From: Dokdonella immobilis
GTDB lineage: Bacteria; Pseudomonadota; Gammaproteobacteria; Xanthomonadales; Rhodanobacteraceae
Length of the DNA: 64,000 nucleotides
Assembly (NCBI RefSeq): GCF_900115085.1
Contig: NZ_FOVF01000008.1
Span: 62,001 to 126,000, forward strand
Direction of reading: 5' to 3'
This document shows, in pieces, positions 10,600-25,524 of this stretch (position 1 is its first letter; each line of letters begins with the position of its first letter). The translations under genes and the position numbers were made by a program. The notes under the pieces are model-generated. The model saw only the letters and a program-made list of their open reading frames with translations, did no database searches and was not told the DNA's origin.

Positions 10600-11361
10600 A
10601 TGTCGCGTCTTCTCGTCTTCCAGCACGTCGCGGCCGAGCCGCTAGGCACGCTGGATCCGCTGATCCGCCGGCGCGGCCATCGCATCAAGTTCGTCAATTT
10701 CGAGCGCCAGCCCGAGGCCCGGCCGAACATGGACCGCTATCGCGGCCTCATCGTGCTCGGCGGGCCGATGAACGTCGAGGAACAGGCAGCGCGGCCGCAC
10801 CTGCGCACCGAACTGGCGGTGATCGAGCAGGCCCTGGCCCAGGGCAAGCCCGTGCTCGGCATCTGCCTCGGCGCGCAACTGCTGGCGCATGCTCTTGGCG
10901 CGCTGATTTCGCGCAGCGCGCAGACCGAAATCGGCTGGTACGAGCTCGAAACCCATGCCGAAGGTGCCGCCGACCCAGTCATGGCCAGCTTCGGCACGCG
11001 TCTACCGGTGTTCCAGTGGCACAGCCGCACTTTCGCCATTCCGCACGGCGCCGTGCACCTGGCCCGCACGGCCAGCTGCGCGCACCAGGCGTTCCGGTAC
11101 GGCAGCAACGCCTACGGCTTCCAGTTCCACCCCGAGGTCAACCAGGCCCTGATCGAGCGCTGGCTCGGCATTCCGGCCTATCGCACCGAGTTGGCCGAGG
11201 CCGGCCTCGGCCACGACGCCGACGCGATCCGGACACGCACGCCGGATGCACTGGCCTTGATGCAGACGCGCGCGCTGGCCGCCTTCAACCGCTTCCTCGA
11301 CCAGGTCGGACGCCCGCGCCGGCTTCAGGTTGGACCCGCCGCAGCCCTTGCCGGGGCTTGA
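10600..11361 (+). CDS. Class I glutamine amidotransferase-like protein
   Basis: The 253-residue protein is a stand-alone class I (triad) glutamine amidotransferase. The nucleophile elbow GICLGAQ places the catalytic Cys at 89, and FQFHPEV supplies His177 and Glu179. The VLGGPMNV loop near residue 52 is typical of the GuaA-like/YfeJ group. Such proteins, often annotated 'type 1 glutamine amidotransferase' or gamma-glutamyl-gamma-aminobutyrate-like hydrolase, release ammonia from glutamine or cleave gamma-glutamyl compounds. There is no synthase partner next door, so the acceptor is unknown. The 289-bp gap before the EF-G gene probably carries that gene's promoter. Confidence 0.87.
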   Translation: MSRLLVFQHVAAEPLGTLDPLIRRRGHRIKFVNFERQPEARPNMDRYRGLIVLGGPMNVEEQAARPHLRTELAVIEQALAQGKPVLGICLGAQLLAHALGALISRSAQTEIGWYELETHAEGAADPVMASFGTRLPVFQWHSRTFAIPHGAVHLARTASCAHQAFRYGSNAYGFQFHPEVNQALIERWLGIPAYRTELAEAGLGHDADAIRTRTPDALALMQTRALAAFNRFLDQVGRPRRLQVGPAAALAGA

Positions 11362-11650
11362 ATCCTGCCGAATATCGCGGCCGTTCAGGTTGCAGGCGGC
11401 ACGGCAGCCGCAGTTCGTGTAAAATCCGCGCGCCCATTCAGGCCGGACCTGGATGTTCGTGCGGGTCCAGACCCGCCACGGGACAGGGCAGCAAGTGCAG
11501 TTTCCACGACAACCACCGGACAGCAGCGCGATCAAACGCGCCGATGCTGGTCGGACGGGTGTCGTCTTTTTCGTGGTCGAAAGCTGGCGCGTTTCTTGAT
11601 CGCCTGTCGGTTCGGCCCAGCATTTTCATCTTAGGCATCAGAGAAGAACC

Positions 11651-13780
<2,130 letters not shown>

Positions 13781-13820
13781 TCGGCTGACTTATCCGCGCG
13801 GCCCTTCGAGCCGCCGAGAG

Positions 13821-13860
13821 AACGCCTGCGTGCCGTATCCCGGCCGCAGGCGTTTTCGTT
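13821..13860 (+). terminator. Rho-independent terminator after the EF-G gene
   Basis: A 10-bp stem (aacgcctgcg paired with cgcaggcgtt, 13821-13830 and 13844-13853) with a 13-base loop is followed by TTCGTTT, about 40 bp after the EF-G stop codon. Confidence 0.85.
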
Positions 13861-13938
13861 TCCGGCCCTGCGATCCGGGCAACAGACGGCGGCGCGCAGG
13901 TGCGGAATAATGCCGCCTCCTCCGCAGTCGGCCGATCG

Positions 13939-15120
13939 ATGACGACACCCGACGAGACACCGCCAGCGGCCGCCGGTCGCAACGCCGCCATCGACCTGTT
14001 GCGCGGCTTGTCGATCCTGCTGGTCGTGGTGCATCACGTTGCACTGCGCATTCCCCTGCGCGATGGCGCCCTGCAGACCTTCCTGCCGCGCTCCGTGCTT
14101 GGTGCCCTGAGCTACAACGGCTATGAGGCCGTGTTCCTGTTCTTCGTCGTCTCCGGGTTCCTGATCGCCGGCAACGCCCTCGAACGTTGGGGCAGCCTCG
14201 CCGCGATCGACCTGCGCGTTTTCTATGCCCGGCGCGCGGCGCGCATCCTGCCGTGCCTGGTCTTGCTGATGCTCGTGTTGAGCGCCCTGCACGTGGCAGG
14301 CGTGCCGTATTTCACGATCGAGCGCGACGGCCAGTCGCTCGGCCGCGCCGTGCTGGCCGTGCTCGGCCTGCACCTGAACTGGTACGAGGGCGTGACCGGT
14401 TACCTGCCCGGCAACTGGGATGTGCTGTGGTCGCTGTCGATCGAGGAAGTGTTCTACCTGGGCTTTCCGCTGCTCTGTCTGGCGACAAGAAGGGAAACCA
14501 CGCTGTTGGCATTACTGGCGTTGCTGATGCTTTCATTGCCGATAGCGCGAGCGGCACTTGTTGGGAACGAGATCTGGCAGGAAAAAGCCTACCTGCCGGG
14601 CATGGCCGCGATCGCGAGCGGCGTGGTCAGCGCGATCCTGGTGCGCCGCTGGCGCGGGGTTCCGCGGATGCTGCGGTCCATCCTTTGCGTCCTCGGCTGC
14701 GTCGGCATCGCGGCCAACCTGCTGTTCGGCTCGATGCTGTGGCCCGTGCTCGGCAACGGCCTGATGCTGGTGCTGACGCTGGGCGCGGCCGTGCTGCTGT
14801 TCGCCCTGCACGGCGAGCACGCCGCGGCGCCGCGCGGCACCGGCTGGCTCGCATCGATGGGCCGACTCAGCTACGAGATCTACCTGACCCACATGTTCGT
14901 CGTGTTCGCGGCCGTGGCGCTGTACCGGCACTTCGAAGGGAATCCGTGGTTCGGCTTCCTCTGGTACGCACCGGTGGTATTGCTCTGCTGGTTGCTCGGT
15001 GCGGCGCTGGCCCATGCCTGGTCGATTCCCTGCGATCGCGCGTTGCGCCGGCGCTGGCTTGCCGATATGCAGCACGCGCCCATGCCATCCGCGCCGGCAG
15101 CACCGGTTATCTCGCGCTAA
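13939..15120 (+). CDS. Acyltransferase 3 family membrane protein (OafA/YrhL-like)
   Basis: The 393-residue multi-pass protein has the acyltransferase-3 opening AAIDLLRGLSILLVVVHHVA (residues 15-34), where the RG and HH pair are conserved, followed by LFFVVSGFLIAG, RRAARILPCLVLL and about ten hydrophobic helices. The family transfers acetyl or other acyl groups to sugars of O-antigen, exopolysaccharide or peptidoglycan. No SGNH domain is fused. The segment 14500-14600 is less GC-rich than its surroundings. ATG 13939 (MTTPDETPP) is preferred over the frame start at 13900, which lies in the spacer. No polysaccharide cluster is adjacent, so the acceptor is unknown. Confidence 0.87.
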   Translation: MTTPDETPPAAAGRNAAIDLLRGLSILLVVVHHVALRIPLRDGALQTFLPRSVLGALSYNGYEAVFLFFVVSGFLIAGNALERWGSLAAIDLRVFYARRAARILPCLVLLMLVLSALHVAGVPYFTIERDGQSLGRAVLAVLGLHLNWYEGVTGYLPGNWDVLWSLSIEEVFYLGFPLLCLATRRETTLLALLALLMLSLPIARAALVGNEIWQEKAYLPGMAAIASGVVSAILVRRWRGVPRMLRSILCVLGCVGIAANLLFGSMLWPVLGNGLMLVLTLGAAVLLFALHGEHAAAPRGTGWLASMGRLSYEIYLTHMFVVFAAVALYRHFEGNPWFGFLWYAPVVLLCWLLGAALAHAWSIPCDRALRRRWLADMQHAPMPSAPAAPVISR

Positions 15121-15164
15121 CCCTGACGGCGTTAGCATCCGCCCAACCTCAAGGAGACCCCGCC

Positions 15165-15644
15165 ATGAGCACCAAGACGAACGTAAACCCCATCCCCGAG
15201 GGCTATCACTCGGTCACCGCCTACCTGACCGTCGATGATGCGGCCCGGGCAATCGAGTTCTACAAGGCCGCTTTTGGCGCCGAAGAGCTGTACCGCCTGC
15301 CGATGGGCGAGCGCATCGGCCATGCCGAGATCCAGATCGGCGACACGCGCCTGATGCTTTCCGATGAATTCGCCGACATGAACATCCGCGGGCCGAAGGC
15401 GCGCGGGGGCCCGACCGCGGCCTTCATGATCTACACCACCGACGCCGACGCCGCCTTCGTGCGCGCAATGAAGGCCGGGGCAATCGAGGATCGACCGGTC
15501 AGCGACCAGTTCTGGGGCGACCGCATGGGCTCGGTGTTCGATCCGTTCGGCCACAAATGGTCGCTGGCGACCCATGTCGAGGATGTCTCGCCCGAGGAAA
15601 TGCAAAAGCGCATGGCCGCCTGGAGCGCCTCCCAGGGCGGCTGA
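15165..15644 (+). CDS. VOC-family (glyoxalase/PhnB-like) protein
   Basis: The 159-residue protein has two beta-alpha-beta-beta-beta modules of the vicinal-oxygen-chelate superfamily. AAFGAEELYRLPMGERIGHA and SDQFWGDRMGSVFDPFGHKW are the hallmarks of the PhnB/YcgI-like subgroup. The metal ligands of true glyoxalase I are not all evident, so enzyme activity is uncertain. The AAGGAG at 15151-15156 sits eight bases before the ATG and fixes the start. It follows the acyltransferase by 44 bp in the same direction and could share its transcript. Confidence 0.85.
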   Translation: MSTKTNVNPIPEGYHSVTAYLTVDDAARAIEFYKAAFGAEELYRLPMGERIGHAEIQIGDTRLMLSDEFADMNIRGPKARGGPTAAFMIYTTDADAAFVRAMKAGAIEDRPVSDQFWGDRMGSVFDPFGHKWSLATHVEDVSPEEMQKRMAAWSASQGG

Positions 15645-15751
15645 TCCCGGCACGGCGCGGATGCTCGCGCCGACGCGGAGTATCTGCGACGGTCGATCGC
15701 CGCGGCGTGGCCACGCTTTGCAGCGCGCGGGAACAATGCGAGCATCCCGGG

Positions 15752-16534
15752 ATGGAGCTACGCACCGTCACCGCAACCCGCTATGTCACGCCGCTGCGCG
15801 AGGGTGGCTCGCTGCCGGCCATCATCGAAGCCGACGATTCGGGCATGTACGTGCTCAAGTTCCGCGGCGCCGGCCAGGGACCGAAGGCGTTGATCGCCGA
15901 ACTCGTTGGCGGCGAACTGGCCCGCGCGCTGGACCTGCCGGTCCCCGAGATCGTCTTCGTCGAGGTCGATGCCGAGCTCGCGCGCACCGAGCCGGACCCG
16001 GAAATCCAGGACCTGATCCGGGCCAGCACCGGCCTCAATCTCGCCCTCGACTATCTACCCGGCGCGGTCACGTTCGACCCGCTGGCCTGGCCGGTCGATG
16101 CCGAACTGGCCTCGCGCATCGTCTGGTTCGACGCGTTCGTGACCAACATCGATCGCAGCCCGCGCAATGCCAACATGATGGTCTGGCATCGCCAGCTGTG
16201 GCTGATCGACCACGGCGCGGCCCTGTATTTCCACCATGCCTGGGACGGTGCGCTGGCGCGCAGCCGTTTCCCACTCGCGCAGATCCGCGACCACGTGCTG
16301 TTGCCGATGGCGAGCCGCCTGGCCGAGATCGATGCCGACATGGCGAGCCGCCTGGATTGCGGGCGGGTGCGCGATATCGTCGCTTCGATACCCGATGCCT
16401 GGCTCGGCCACGAACCGGGTTTTGCCAGTCTCGACGCGCACCGCGCGGCCTACCTCGATTGGCTCCAGCAGCGCATCGAGGCACCGCGCGCCTTTGTCGA
16501 GGAGGCCATCCGTGCCCACGCCGCACTGGTATGA
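15752..16534 (+). CDS. HipA-like kinase-fold protein, partner of the DUF3037 protein
   Basis: The 260-residue protein matches the short HipA-related family usually annotated 'HipA family kinase'. The kinase-like features are YVLKFRG (residues 32-38, possible ATP-binding Lys), FDAFVTNIDRSPRNANMM (catalytic-loop-like Asp and Asn, near 130-147) and LIDHGAALYF (DFG-like Asp, near 155). It lacks the N-terminal HipA domain and no HipB antitoxin gene is adjacent, so a toxin-antitoxin role is not supported. It overlaps the DUF3037 gene by 23 bp, a pairing commonly seen for this family. Start ATG 15752 follows a clear break in coding; the frame upstream is antisense to nothing recognised. Confidence 0.8.
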   Translation: MELRTVTATRYVTPLREGGSLPAIIEADDSGMYVLKFRGAGQGPKALIAELVGGELARALDLPVPEIVFVEVDAELARTEPDPEIQDLIRASTGLNLALDYLPGAVTFDPLAWPVDAELASRIVWFDAFVTNIDRSPRNANMMVWHRQLWLIDHGAALYFHHAWDGALARSRFPLAQIRDHVLLPMASRLAEIDADMASRLDCGRVRDIVASIPDAWLGHEPGFASLDAHRAAYLDWLQQRIEAPRAFVEEAIRAHAALV

Positions 16535-16913
16535 CTATGCGATCGTTCGCGTCGTGCCGCGCCCCGAGCGCGAGGAGTTCCTCAACGTCGGCGTGATCCT
16601 CTCGTGTGCCGCGGCAAAGTTCCTCGAGGCCCGCATCGAGCTCGACAGCGGCCGGCTGCTTGCCTTCGATCCGTCGATCGACCTCGACCTGGTCGAGGGC
16701 CACCTGGCGACCATGGCACGCATCTGCGCGGGCGGCGCCGCGGCGGGCCCGATCGGCCGGCTCAGCCAGCGCGAACGCTTCCACTGGCTGGTCGCGCCGC
16801 GCAGCGCGGTGATCCAGACCTCGGCTGCGCACAGCGGCCGCTGCGCCGAGCCGGCCGAGGCCGTCGAGCACCTGCTGGAAACCATGGTCCGCCTGCCCGA
16901 TTCCTTGCGCTGA
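16512..16913 (+). CDS. DUF3037 family protein
   Basis: The 133-residue protein fits DUF3037: HWYDYAIVRVVPRPEREEFL at residues 5-24, NVGVILSC after it, and a C-terminal helix region. Nothing is known about its biochemistry. The only plausible start is GTG 16512, inside the end of the HipA-like gene, which suggests translational coupling of the two. The pair is conserved in many proteobacteria, and I infer that the two proteins act together. Confidence 0.8.
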   Translation: MPTPHWYDYAIVRVVPRPEREEFLNVGVILSCAAAKFLEARIELDSGRLLAFDPSIDLDLVEGHLATMARICAGGAAAGPIGRLSQRERFHWLVAPRSAVIQTSAAHSGRCAEPAEAVEHLLETMVRLPDSLR

Positions 16914-17065
16914 CGCGGCAGGTTCCCGCGCCGGCCCCGGCATCGATGGCTGGTCGCCGGATTGCGCAACCGAAGAGCCCTGTGCCGGTACTCACTGCAT
17001 GCGCGGTTGCACTTCCGCGATCCGTCGCGTTCCTCCACCCACGTTTTCCACAGGGAGATCCAACC

Positions 17066-17506
17066 ATGGCCTTGCGTCCCTTTAGCCCGCGCGCCCATGT
17101 CCGCACGGCACTGTTCGCCATCGGCCTGCTCGCCGCCAGCTCATCCGCCTGGGCCGGCGATCCGCCGATTTCGATGGATGTCGTCAACAACGGCATGAGC
17201 AGCTGGAGCATCGATGGCGTCGCCAATCCGCCACTGACCCTGCTGCGCGGCAAGACCTATGCCTTCGTCATGCAGAACGTCAGCGGCGCCCACCCGTTCA
17301 ACATCAACACGACCAACACCACCGGCTCGGCCAACCTGTACAACGACGGAGTCACCAACAATGGCGCCACCGGCACCCAGACGCTGACCTTCGTGGTGCC
17401 GCTCAATGCGCCCGACAGCCTGCACTACAACTGCGGCAACCATGCCCCGATGAACGGTCCGATCACGATCCTGAGCGACGCGATCTTTGCCGCCGGATTC
17501 GACTGA
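17066..17506 (+). CDS. Secreted cupredoxin-like protein with IFAAGFD tail
   Basis: The 146-residue protein has a signal peptide (basic start, hydrophobic segment, SSAWA-GD near residue 31). A small beta-sandwich domain follows: GKTYAFVMQNVSGAHPFNIN and DSLHYNCGNHAPMNG. The His, Cys, His and Met in these two segments are spaced as in blue-copper ligands (His ... Cys-x-x-His ... Met), so copper binding is plausible. The protein ends in SDAIFAAGFD, resembling the tail of the BNR protein at 55.7 kb. GGGAG at 17053-17057 lies eight bases before the ATG. It is probably periplasmic or exported. Confidence 0.75.
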   Translation: MALRPFSPRAHVRTALFAIGLLAASSSAWAGDPPISMDVVNNGMSSWSIDGVANPPLTLLRGKTYAFVMQNVSGAHPFNINTTNTTGSANLYNDGVTNNGATGTQTLTFVVPLNAPDSLHYNCGNHAPMNGPITILSDAIFAAGFD

Positions 17507-17629
17507 GCGACAACCGGGCTGGCCAGGCCGCGGTCGGACCACATCCAACCTGAACCGTCTCGACGCAGGGCCTGAGACGCGTTCGGGTGTAGGCTTGCTT
17601 TTCCCGTCAAGCCGACGCATATCGCCTCG

Positions 17630-22255
<4,626 letters not shown>

Positions 22256-22369
22256 TCCGCCAGCGAAGTCGGATTGGCAAGCATCAGCTGTGCGAGAATC
22301 CGGCATGCGGAACCGCATACAGTACCGACGATTCTGCCCGCGCTGCCCCATCACCCAGGGAGTACCGCC

Positions 22370-22654
22370 ATGATTCGCATCGCCCTTGCATTCGCCCTGT
22401 TCATCCTCGCCGGCGCCTTGACCCCCTCGTCGGTGCGCGCCGATTCCGGCGCCGACGCAAGCTTCCAGGGTGAGCTCAAATCCATCCTCGCCCGTGGACT
22501 GGAGTCGAAGCGCGGCATCGTGTTCCACATCAATGGCCAGGAGGTGGCGGGCGTCGTCAAGCGCATCCTGTCCGATGCCGTCATCGTCGCCAACCAGCAG
22601 AATGCGACCGTGCTGATCCGCCTCGATCGCATCGATGCGGTGGCCCTGGATTGA
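22370..22654 (+). CDS. Small secreted protein, function unknown
   Basis: The 94-residue protein has a signal peptide (MIRIALAFALFILAGALTPS, cleavage near VRA-DS at about residue 25). A mature part of about 70 residues follows: FQGELKSILARGLE, then strands such as IVFHINGQEVAGVVKRI and ATVLIRLDRIDAVAL. The pattern suggests a small beta-barrel of SH3 or Sm-like type, but I do not recognise a family. GGGAG lies eight bases upstream of the ATG. The stop overlaps a possible TTG start of the next gene (TTGA), so the two may be cotranslated. Periplasmic location is likely. Confidence 0.65.
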   Translation: MIRIALAFALFILAGALTPSSVRADSGADASFQGELKSILARGLESKRGIVFHINGQEVAGVVKRILSDAVIVANQQNATVLIRLDRIDAVALD

Positions 22655-22728
22655 CCGATCCGGCCGGGCCGTACCGGGCCCGGCCGCGCGGATGCCTCCA
22701 GGCCGTCCGCGAACCGGTCGCCGCAGCG

Positions 22729-23121
22729 ATGAACGAGGCCACGTTCAACGAGTTCCTGCTCGCCTTCCCGATGCGGCGCACGCGCGCTGCCCAGCTCGAC
22801 GCGGACCTCGCGACGACCCCGGCCCTGCTCGACATCCTGTTCCTCTGGGGTCGCGACTGCGTGAACTGCGAGATCGCCAAGGCCGCCATGCTCGCCGCGG
22901 GTCCGCGCTTCCACTGGGTCGATGTGCGCTGGCTGCATGCCAACGTCTACTCCGATCCTGACATGGCCACGCGATTCGGCTTGCATGGCGTTCCGACCTT
23001 CTTCGTTTTCCATCACGCACGCCGGCTGGGAAGGATCACCGAATGGCCGGGCGCCGATGCGTTCGTCGGCGCGATCGAGCACCAGCGCGCGCGCCTGATC
23101 GCCGCGGCCGCCGCGCGCTGA
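22729..23121 (+). CDS. Thioredoxin-fold protein with CVNC motif
   Basis: The 130-residue protein has a thioredoxin-like fold. The strand LLDILFLWGRDCVNCEIAKA carries a CxxC (CVNC) active site near residues 44-47, and GLHGVPTFFVF supplies the cis-Pro. The CVNC dipeptide differs from thioredoxin's CGPC and resembles the thioredoxin-like group with WG.dCpnCe motifs; a disulfide-reductase or chaperone-type role is likely. No signal peptide is visible, so it is probably cytosolic. ATG 22729 gives a typical N-terminus. The frame is open back to a TTG at 22651 that overlaps the stop of the preceding gene, which would add 26 residues, but no good ribosome site supports it. Confidence 0.75.
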   Translation: MNEATFNEFLLAFPMRRTRAAQLDADLATTPALLDILFLWGRDCVNCEIAKAAMLAAGPRFHWVDVRWLHANVYSDPDMATRFGLHGVPTFFVFHHARRLGRITEWPGADAFVGAIEHQRARLIAAAAAR

Positions 23122-23157
23122 GTCCGCGGTCCGGCGCGGATTCGCGGACGAGCGCGA

Positions 23158-23796
23158 TCAGCCGTCTTCGCCGGTCAGCACGACGTCGGCACGGCGCTGC
23201 GCGAACAGGCCGACCGTCACCACGCCGACGATCTGGTTGATCTCGCGTTCGAGGGCCACGGGGTCGGTGATGCGCAGGTTGTGCACGTCGAGGATCCAGT
23301 TGCCGTTGTCGGTGACGACGCCGTCGCGCCAGACCGGCTGGCCGCCGAGCAGCACGAGCTGGCGGGCGACGTGGCTGCGCGCCATCGGAATCACTTCGAC
23401 CGGAAGCGGGAACCTGCCGAGCACCTCGACACGCTTGCTCGGGTCGATGATGCAGACGAACTGGCGCGAGACCGCGGCAATGATCTTCTCGCGGGTCAGC
23501 GCGGCGCCACCGCCCTTGATCAGGCAGCGATTCGGATCGCACTCGTCGGCGCCGTCGACATACAGGGCGAGCTCGCCGACCGAATTGAGATCGACCAGCG
23601 GTATGCCGCGCTCCCTGAGCAGACGGCTCGACTGTTCCGAGCTCGAAACCGCGGCTTCGATGTCGCCGCGGCGCTCGCCCAGGGCATCGATGAAGTGGGC
23701 CACGGTCGAACCGGTGCCGACGCCGACGATCATGCCGGGTTCGACGAATCGCATGGCGGCACGGCCGGCGCGGCGCTTGCCTTCTTCCTGGGACAT
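23158..23796 (-). CDS. rpiA: Ribose-5-phosphate isomerase A
   Basis: The 212-residue enzyme interconverts ribose 5-phosphate and ribulose 5-phosphate in the non-oxidative pentose phosphate pathway. [15 protein letters not shown] (residues 24-38) binds the phosphate, VDGADECD contains the active-site Asp pair, and [15 protein letters not shown] holds the catalytic Glu and Lys. Length is close to the 219 residues of E. coli RpiA. ATG 23796 ([11 protein letters not shown]) is chosen because the family begins there; the longer frame to 23898 overlaps the EVE gene. The gene follows the EVE gene by about 100 bp in the same direction. Confidence 0.94.
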   Translation of the reverse strand: MSQEEGKRRAGRAAMRFVEPGMIVGVGTGSTVAHFIDALGERRGDIEAAVSSSEQSSRLLRERGIPLVDLNSVGELALYVDGADECDPNRCLIKGGGAALTREKIIAAVSRQFVCIIDPSKRVEVLGRFPLPVEVIPMARSHVARQLVLLGGQPVWRDGVVTDNGNWILDVHNLRITDPVALEREINQIVGVVTVGLFAQRRADVVLTGEDG

Positions 23797-23898
23797 GGGG
23801 CTGGCTCCAGAGGAATGGAAAATGGAAATGTCGTTGCAACGTATCGGGGGACGCCGACGGCTGCCGGCGAGCGGCTCGCCTTGCCCGCGTCTATCCAC

Positions 23899-24363
23899 TC
23901 ACTGCATTTCGAGATCGATGATGAAGTCCCAGTGCGCACGCGTCACCGGCATCACCGAGAGCCGGTTGCCGCGCCGGACCAAGGTGAATTCCGAGAGTTC
24001 GTCGTGGTCCTTCAGCTCGGCGAGGCTGATCGTGCGCACCAGTTTGCGCACATAGCGCACGTCGATGGCTAGCCAGCGGGGTTCTTCGCGCTTGCTGGCA
24101 GGGTCATAGTAGTCGCTGCGCTTGTCGAACTGGGTCGGATCGGGAAACGTCGTGCTCGCCACTTCGGCGATGCCGACCACGCCCGGCTCCGGGCAGTTGG
24201 AGTGGTAGAACAGGATGCCGTCGCCGATCTGCATGCCGTCACGCATGAAGTTGCGTGCCTGGTAGTTGCGGATACCGGTCCAGGGCTCGACCTTGACCTT
24301 GGCCAGGGCGTCGATCGAAAACTCTTCTGGTTCGCTCTTGATCAACCAGTATCGCTTGGTCAT
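23899..24363 (-). CDS. EVE-domain protein
   Basis: The 154-residue protein consists of one EVE domain, a PUA/YTH-like fold thought to read modified bases in DNA or RNA. It opens with RYWLIKSEPEEFSID, and NYQARNFMRDGMQIGDGILFYHSN and VVGIAEVASTTFPDP complete the pocket. It corresponds to the E. coli/Pseudomonas PA14-type family of stand-alone EVE proteins, whose cellular ligand is unknown. The first 12 codons and the ribosome site are repeated twice immediately upstream in 53-bp units, producing two 18-codon ORFs whose stops overlap the next ATG (ATGA). Translation of this gene is therefore probably coupled to those mini-ORFs. Confidence 0.9.
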   Translation of the reverse strand: MTKRYWLIKSEPEEFSIDALAKVKVEPWTGIRNYQARNFMRDGMQIGDGILFYHSNCPEPGVVGIAEVASTTFPDPTQFDKRSDYYDPASKREEPRWLAIDVRYVRKLVRTISLAELKDHDELSEFTLVRRGNRLSVMPVTRAHWDFIIDLEMQ

Positions 24364-24416
24364 GGCTTCCCCGAGGCGGTTGGTTCGCTCTTGGTCAACC
24401 CGTAGCGCTTGGTCAT
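24360..24416 (-). CDS. Upstream mini-ORF 2 (18 codons), decayed copy of the EVE N-terminus
   Basis: The frame reads MTKRYGLTKSEPTASGKP and stops at TGA 24360-24362, overlapping the EVE start at 24363 (ATGA). It is the middle member of the 53-bp tandem repeat. Coupled re-initiation from mini-ORF 1 into this ORF and then into the EVE gene is inferred from the two overlaps. Confidence 0.5.
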   Translation of the reverse strand: MTKRYGLTKSEPTASGKP

Positions 24417-24469
24417 GGCTTCCCCATGAAGGCTGGTTCGCTCTCGATCAATCCATGGCGCCTGGTCAT
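24413..24469 (-). CDS. Upstream mini-ORF 1 (18 codons), decayed copy of the EVE N-terminus
   Basis: The frame reads MTRRHGLIESEPAFMGKP and stops at TGA 24413-24415, overlapping the next ATG at 24416 (ATGA). GGAGGG lies five bases upstream, the best ribosome site of the three repeats. It may serve as a leader that feeds ribosomes to the genes behind it. Whether a peptide is made is unknown. Confidence 0.5.
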   Translation of the reverse strand: MTRRHGLIESEPAFMGKP

Positions 24470-24730
24470 GGCATCCCTCCAGAAGTTCGTCACGGCCACC
24501 GGCTGCGGCCCGAATCGCTCGACCATCAACCCGGATGGCTTCGCCATTCTTGCCGGCTTTCGGGGTGAATTCAAAGGGCCGCGCACCAACCTCGTTCGGA
24601 CGGAAAGGTGTCCGCTGCCGCACGCCCGAACCTGACAATACGCAGCCGGTTGAACGCCTGCCAGACCGGCCCGCATGCGGCCTTCGCCGTTCAGTTATCT
24701 GTCCCGTCGTGTTCCGATGCCCCCGGGAGC

Positions 24731-24892
24731 CTCTGGACACGTGGCACAACCGTCACGACACCTGCCTGCGTGCAGATCGCGGCGCGCCGACGCAGACAGA
24801 CTGGCCGTCTTTCAAGGCGGCGCAACAACGAGCTGCGCGCAGGCAGGCGTCGCCCAATCGATTGATTCAATGGAACGCGGGTGGTGTTCAGA
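24731..24892. repeat. Dispersed palindromic repeat, interrupted copy
   Basis: Both flanks match the repeat at 55549-55643: gtggcacaaccgtcacgaca and gcctgcgtg-like sequence on the left, cgcgcaggcaggcgtcgccc and cgattgattcaatg on the right. The centre of the palindrome is split by about 60 bp of unrelated sequence. The rest of the 24490-24898 gap shows no convincing gene. Confidence 0.7.
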
Positions 24893-24898
24893 GGCTCC

Positions 24899-25498
24899 CT
24901 AGGATTCCCAGCAGTCGATCAGCCCGCGTTCGGTCGCGACATAATCGAGTCGGACGTCCCATGGAGCCAGCTCGATGAGGTCGAGTTCCTGGGCCGAATA
25001 GGCGATGCCGACCAGCAGCGGGCGGGTCGCCTCGCTGCGCTCGCGCAGGAAGGCGAAACTCGCATCGTAATAGCCTCCGCCGTAGCCGATGCGCCCGCCG
25101 CGGCGGTCGAATCCGAGCAAGGGCAGCAGGACGATATCGAGATCCGCGGGCTCGAGCAGGTCTTCCTTCGTGCACACCGGTTCGGGAATGCCGTAGCGGT
25201 TCGATTCGAGGTCGGCGCCGGATTTCCAGGGCACGAAGGAGAGCTGGCGGGGGCCGGTAATGCGCGGCAGGCAATATTGCTGGTCGCGACGCGCGAGGTT
25301 CGACACCACGATGTGCAGCGGCAGCTCGCCATCGATCGCCCAGTAGCCGGCGATCCGATGATCGACGAGAAAATCGGCCAGCTGTTCCAGCGATTCGGCG
25401 ACGCCATTGGCTGCGGCGATACGCTCGCTGGCATGCAGGGCCTTGCGCCGCGCGCGCAGTTCGGCACGCAGGGATTGGCGCGCATCGTCGACCGTCAT
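24899..25498 (-). CDS. fau: 5-formyltetrahydrofolate cyclo-ligase
   Basis: The 199-residue enzyme converts 5-formyl-THF to 5,10-methenyl-THF using ATP. LRAELRARRKAL (9-20) is the nucleotide-contacting N-terminal helix. YGIPEPV, DIVLLPLLGFDRRGGRIGYG and GGYYD form the conserved phosphate and folate loop. Length agrees with YgfA/Fau of E. coli (182 residues). It lies downstream of 6S RNA and zapA in the same orientation, the order conserved in most gammaproteobacteria, where fau is cotranscribed with 6S RNA. Confidence 0.93.
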   Translation of the reverse strand: MTVDDARQSLRAELRARRKALHASERIAAANGVAESLEQLADFLVDHRIAGYWAIDGELPLHIVVSNLARRDQQYCLPRITGPRQLSFVPWKSGADLESNRYGIPEPVCTKEDLLEPADLDIVLLPLLGFDRRGGRIGYGGGYYDASFAFLRERSEATRPLLVGIAYSAQELDLIELAPWDVRLDYVATERGLIDCWES

Positions 25499-25524
25499 GC
25501 TGCCAACACGAAAAGGAAAGGGGT

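Larger units (their letters stand above)
24328..24486 (-). repeat. Three tandem 53-bp copies of the EVE gene's start region
   Basis: Copies begin at 24328, 24381 and 24434, each starting tggttcgctc on the plus strand. The three ATG codons on the minus strand are at 24363, 24416 and 24469, exactly 53 bp apart. Each unit holds a weak ribosome site, the ATG and about 12 codons similar to MTKRYWLIKSEP. Copy 3 also has a strong GGAGGG at 24475-24480. Confidence 0.93.

Noticed and set aside
15752-16534. HipAB toxin-antitoxin module
   Set aside because: There is no HipB-like helix-turn-helix gene adjacent and the HipA N-terminal domain is missing.
24535-24978. 147-codon frame on the plus strand
   Set aside because: It crosses the dispersed repeat and runs into the antisense of fau; no ribosome site or family similarity.
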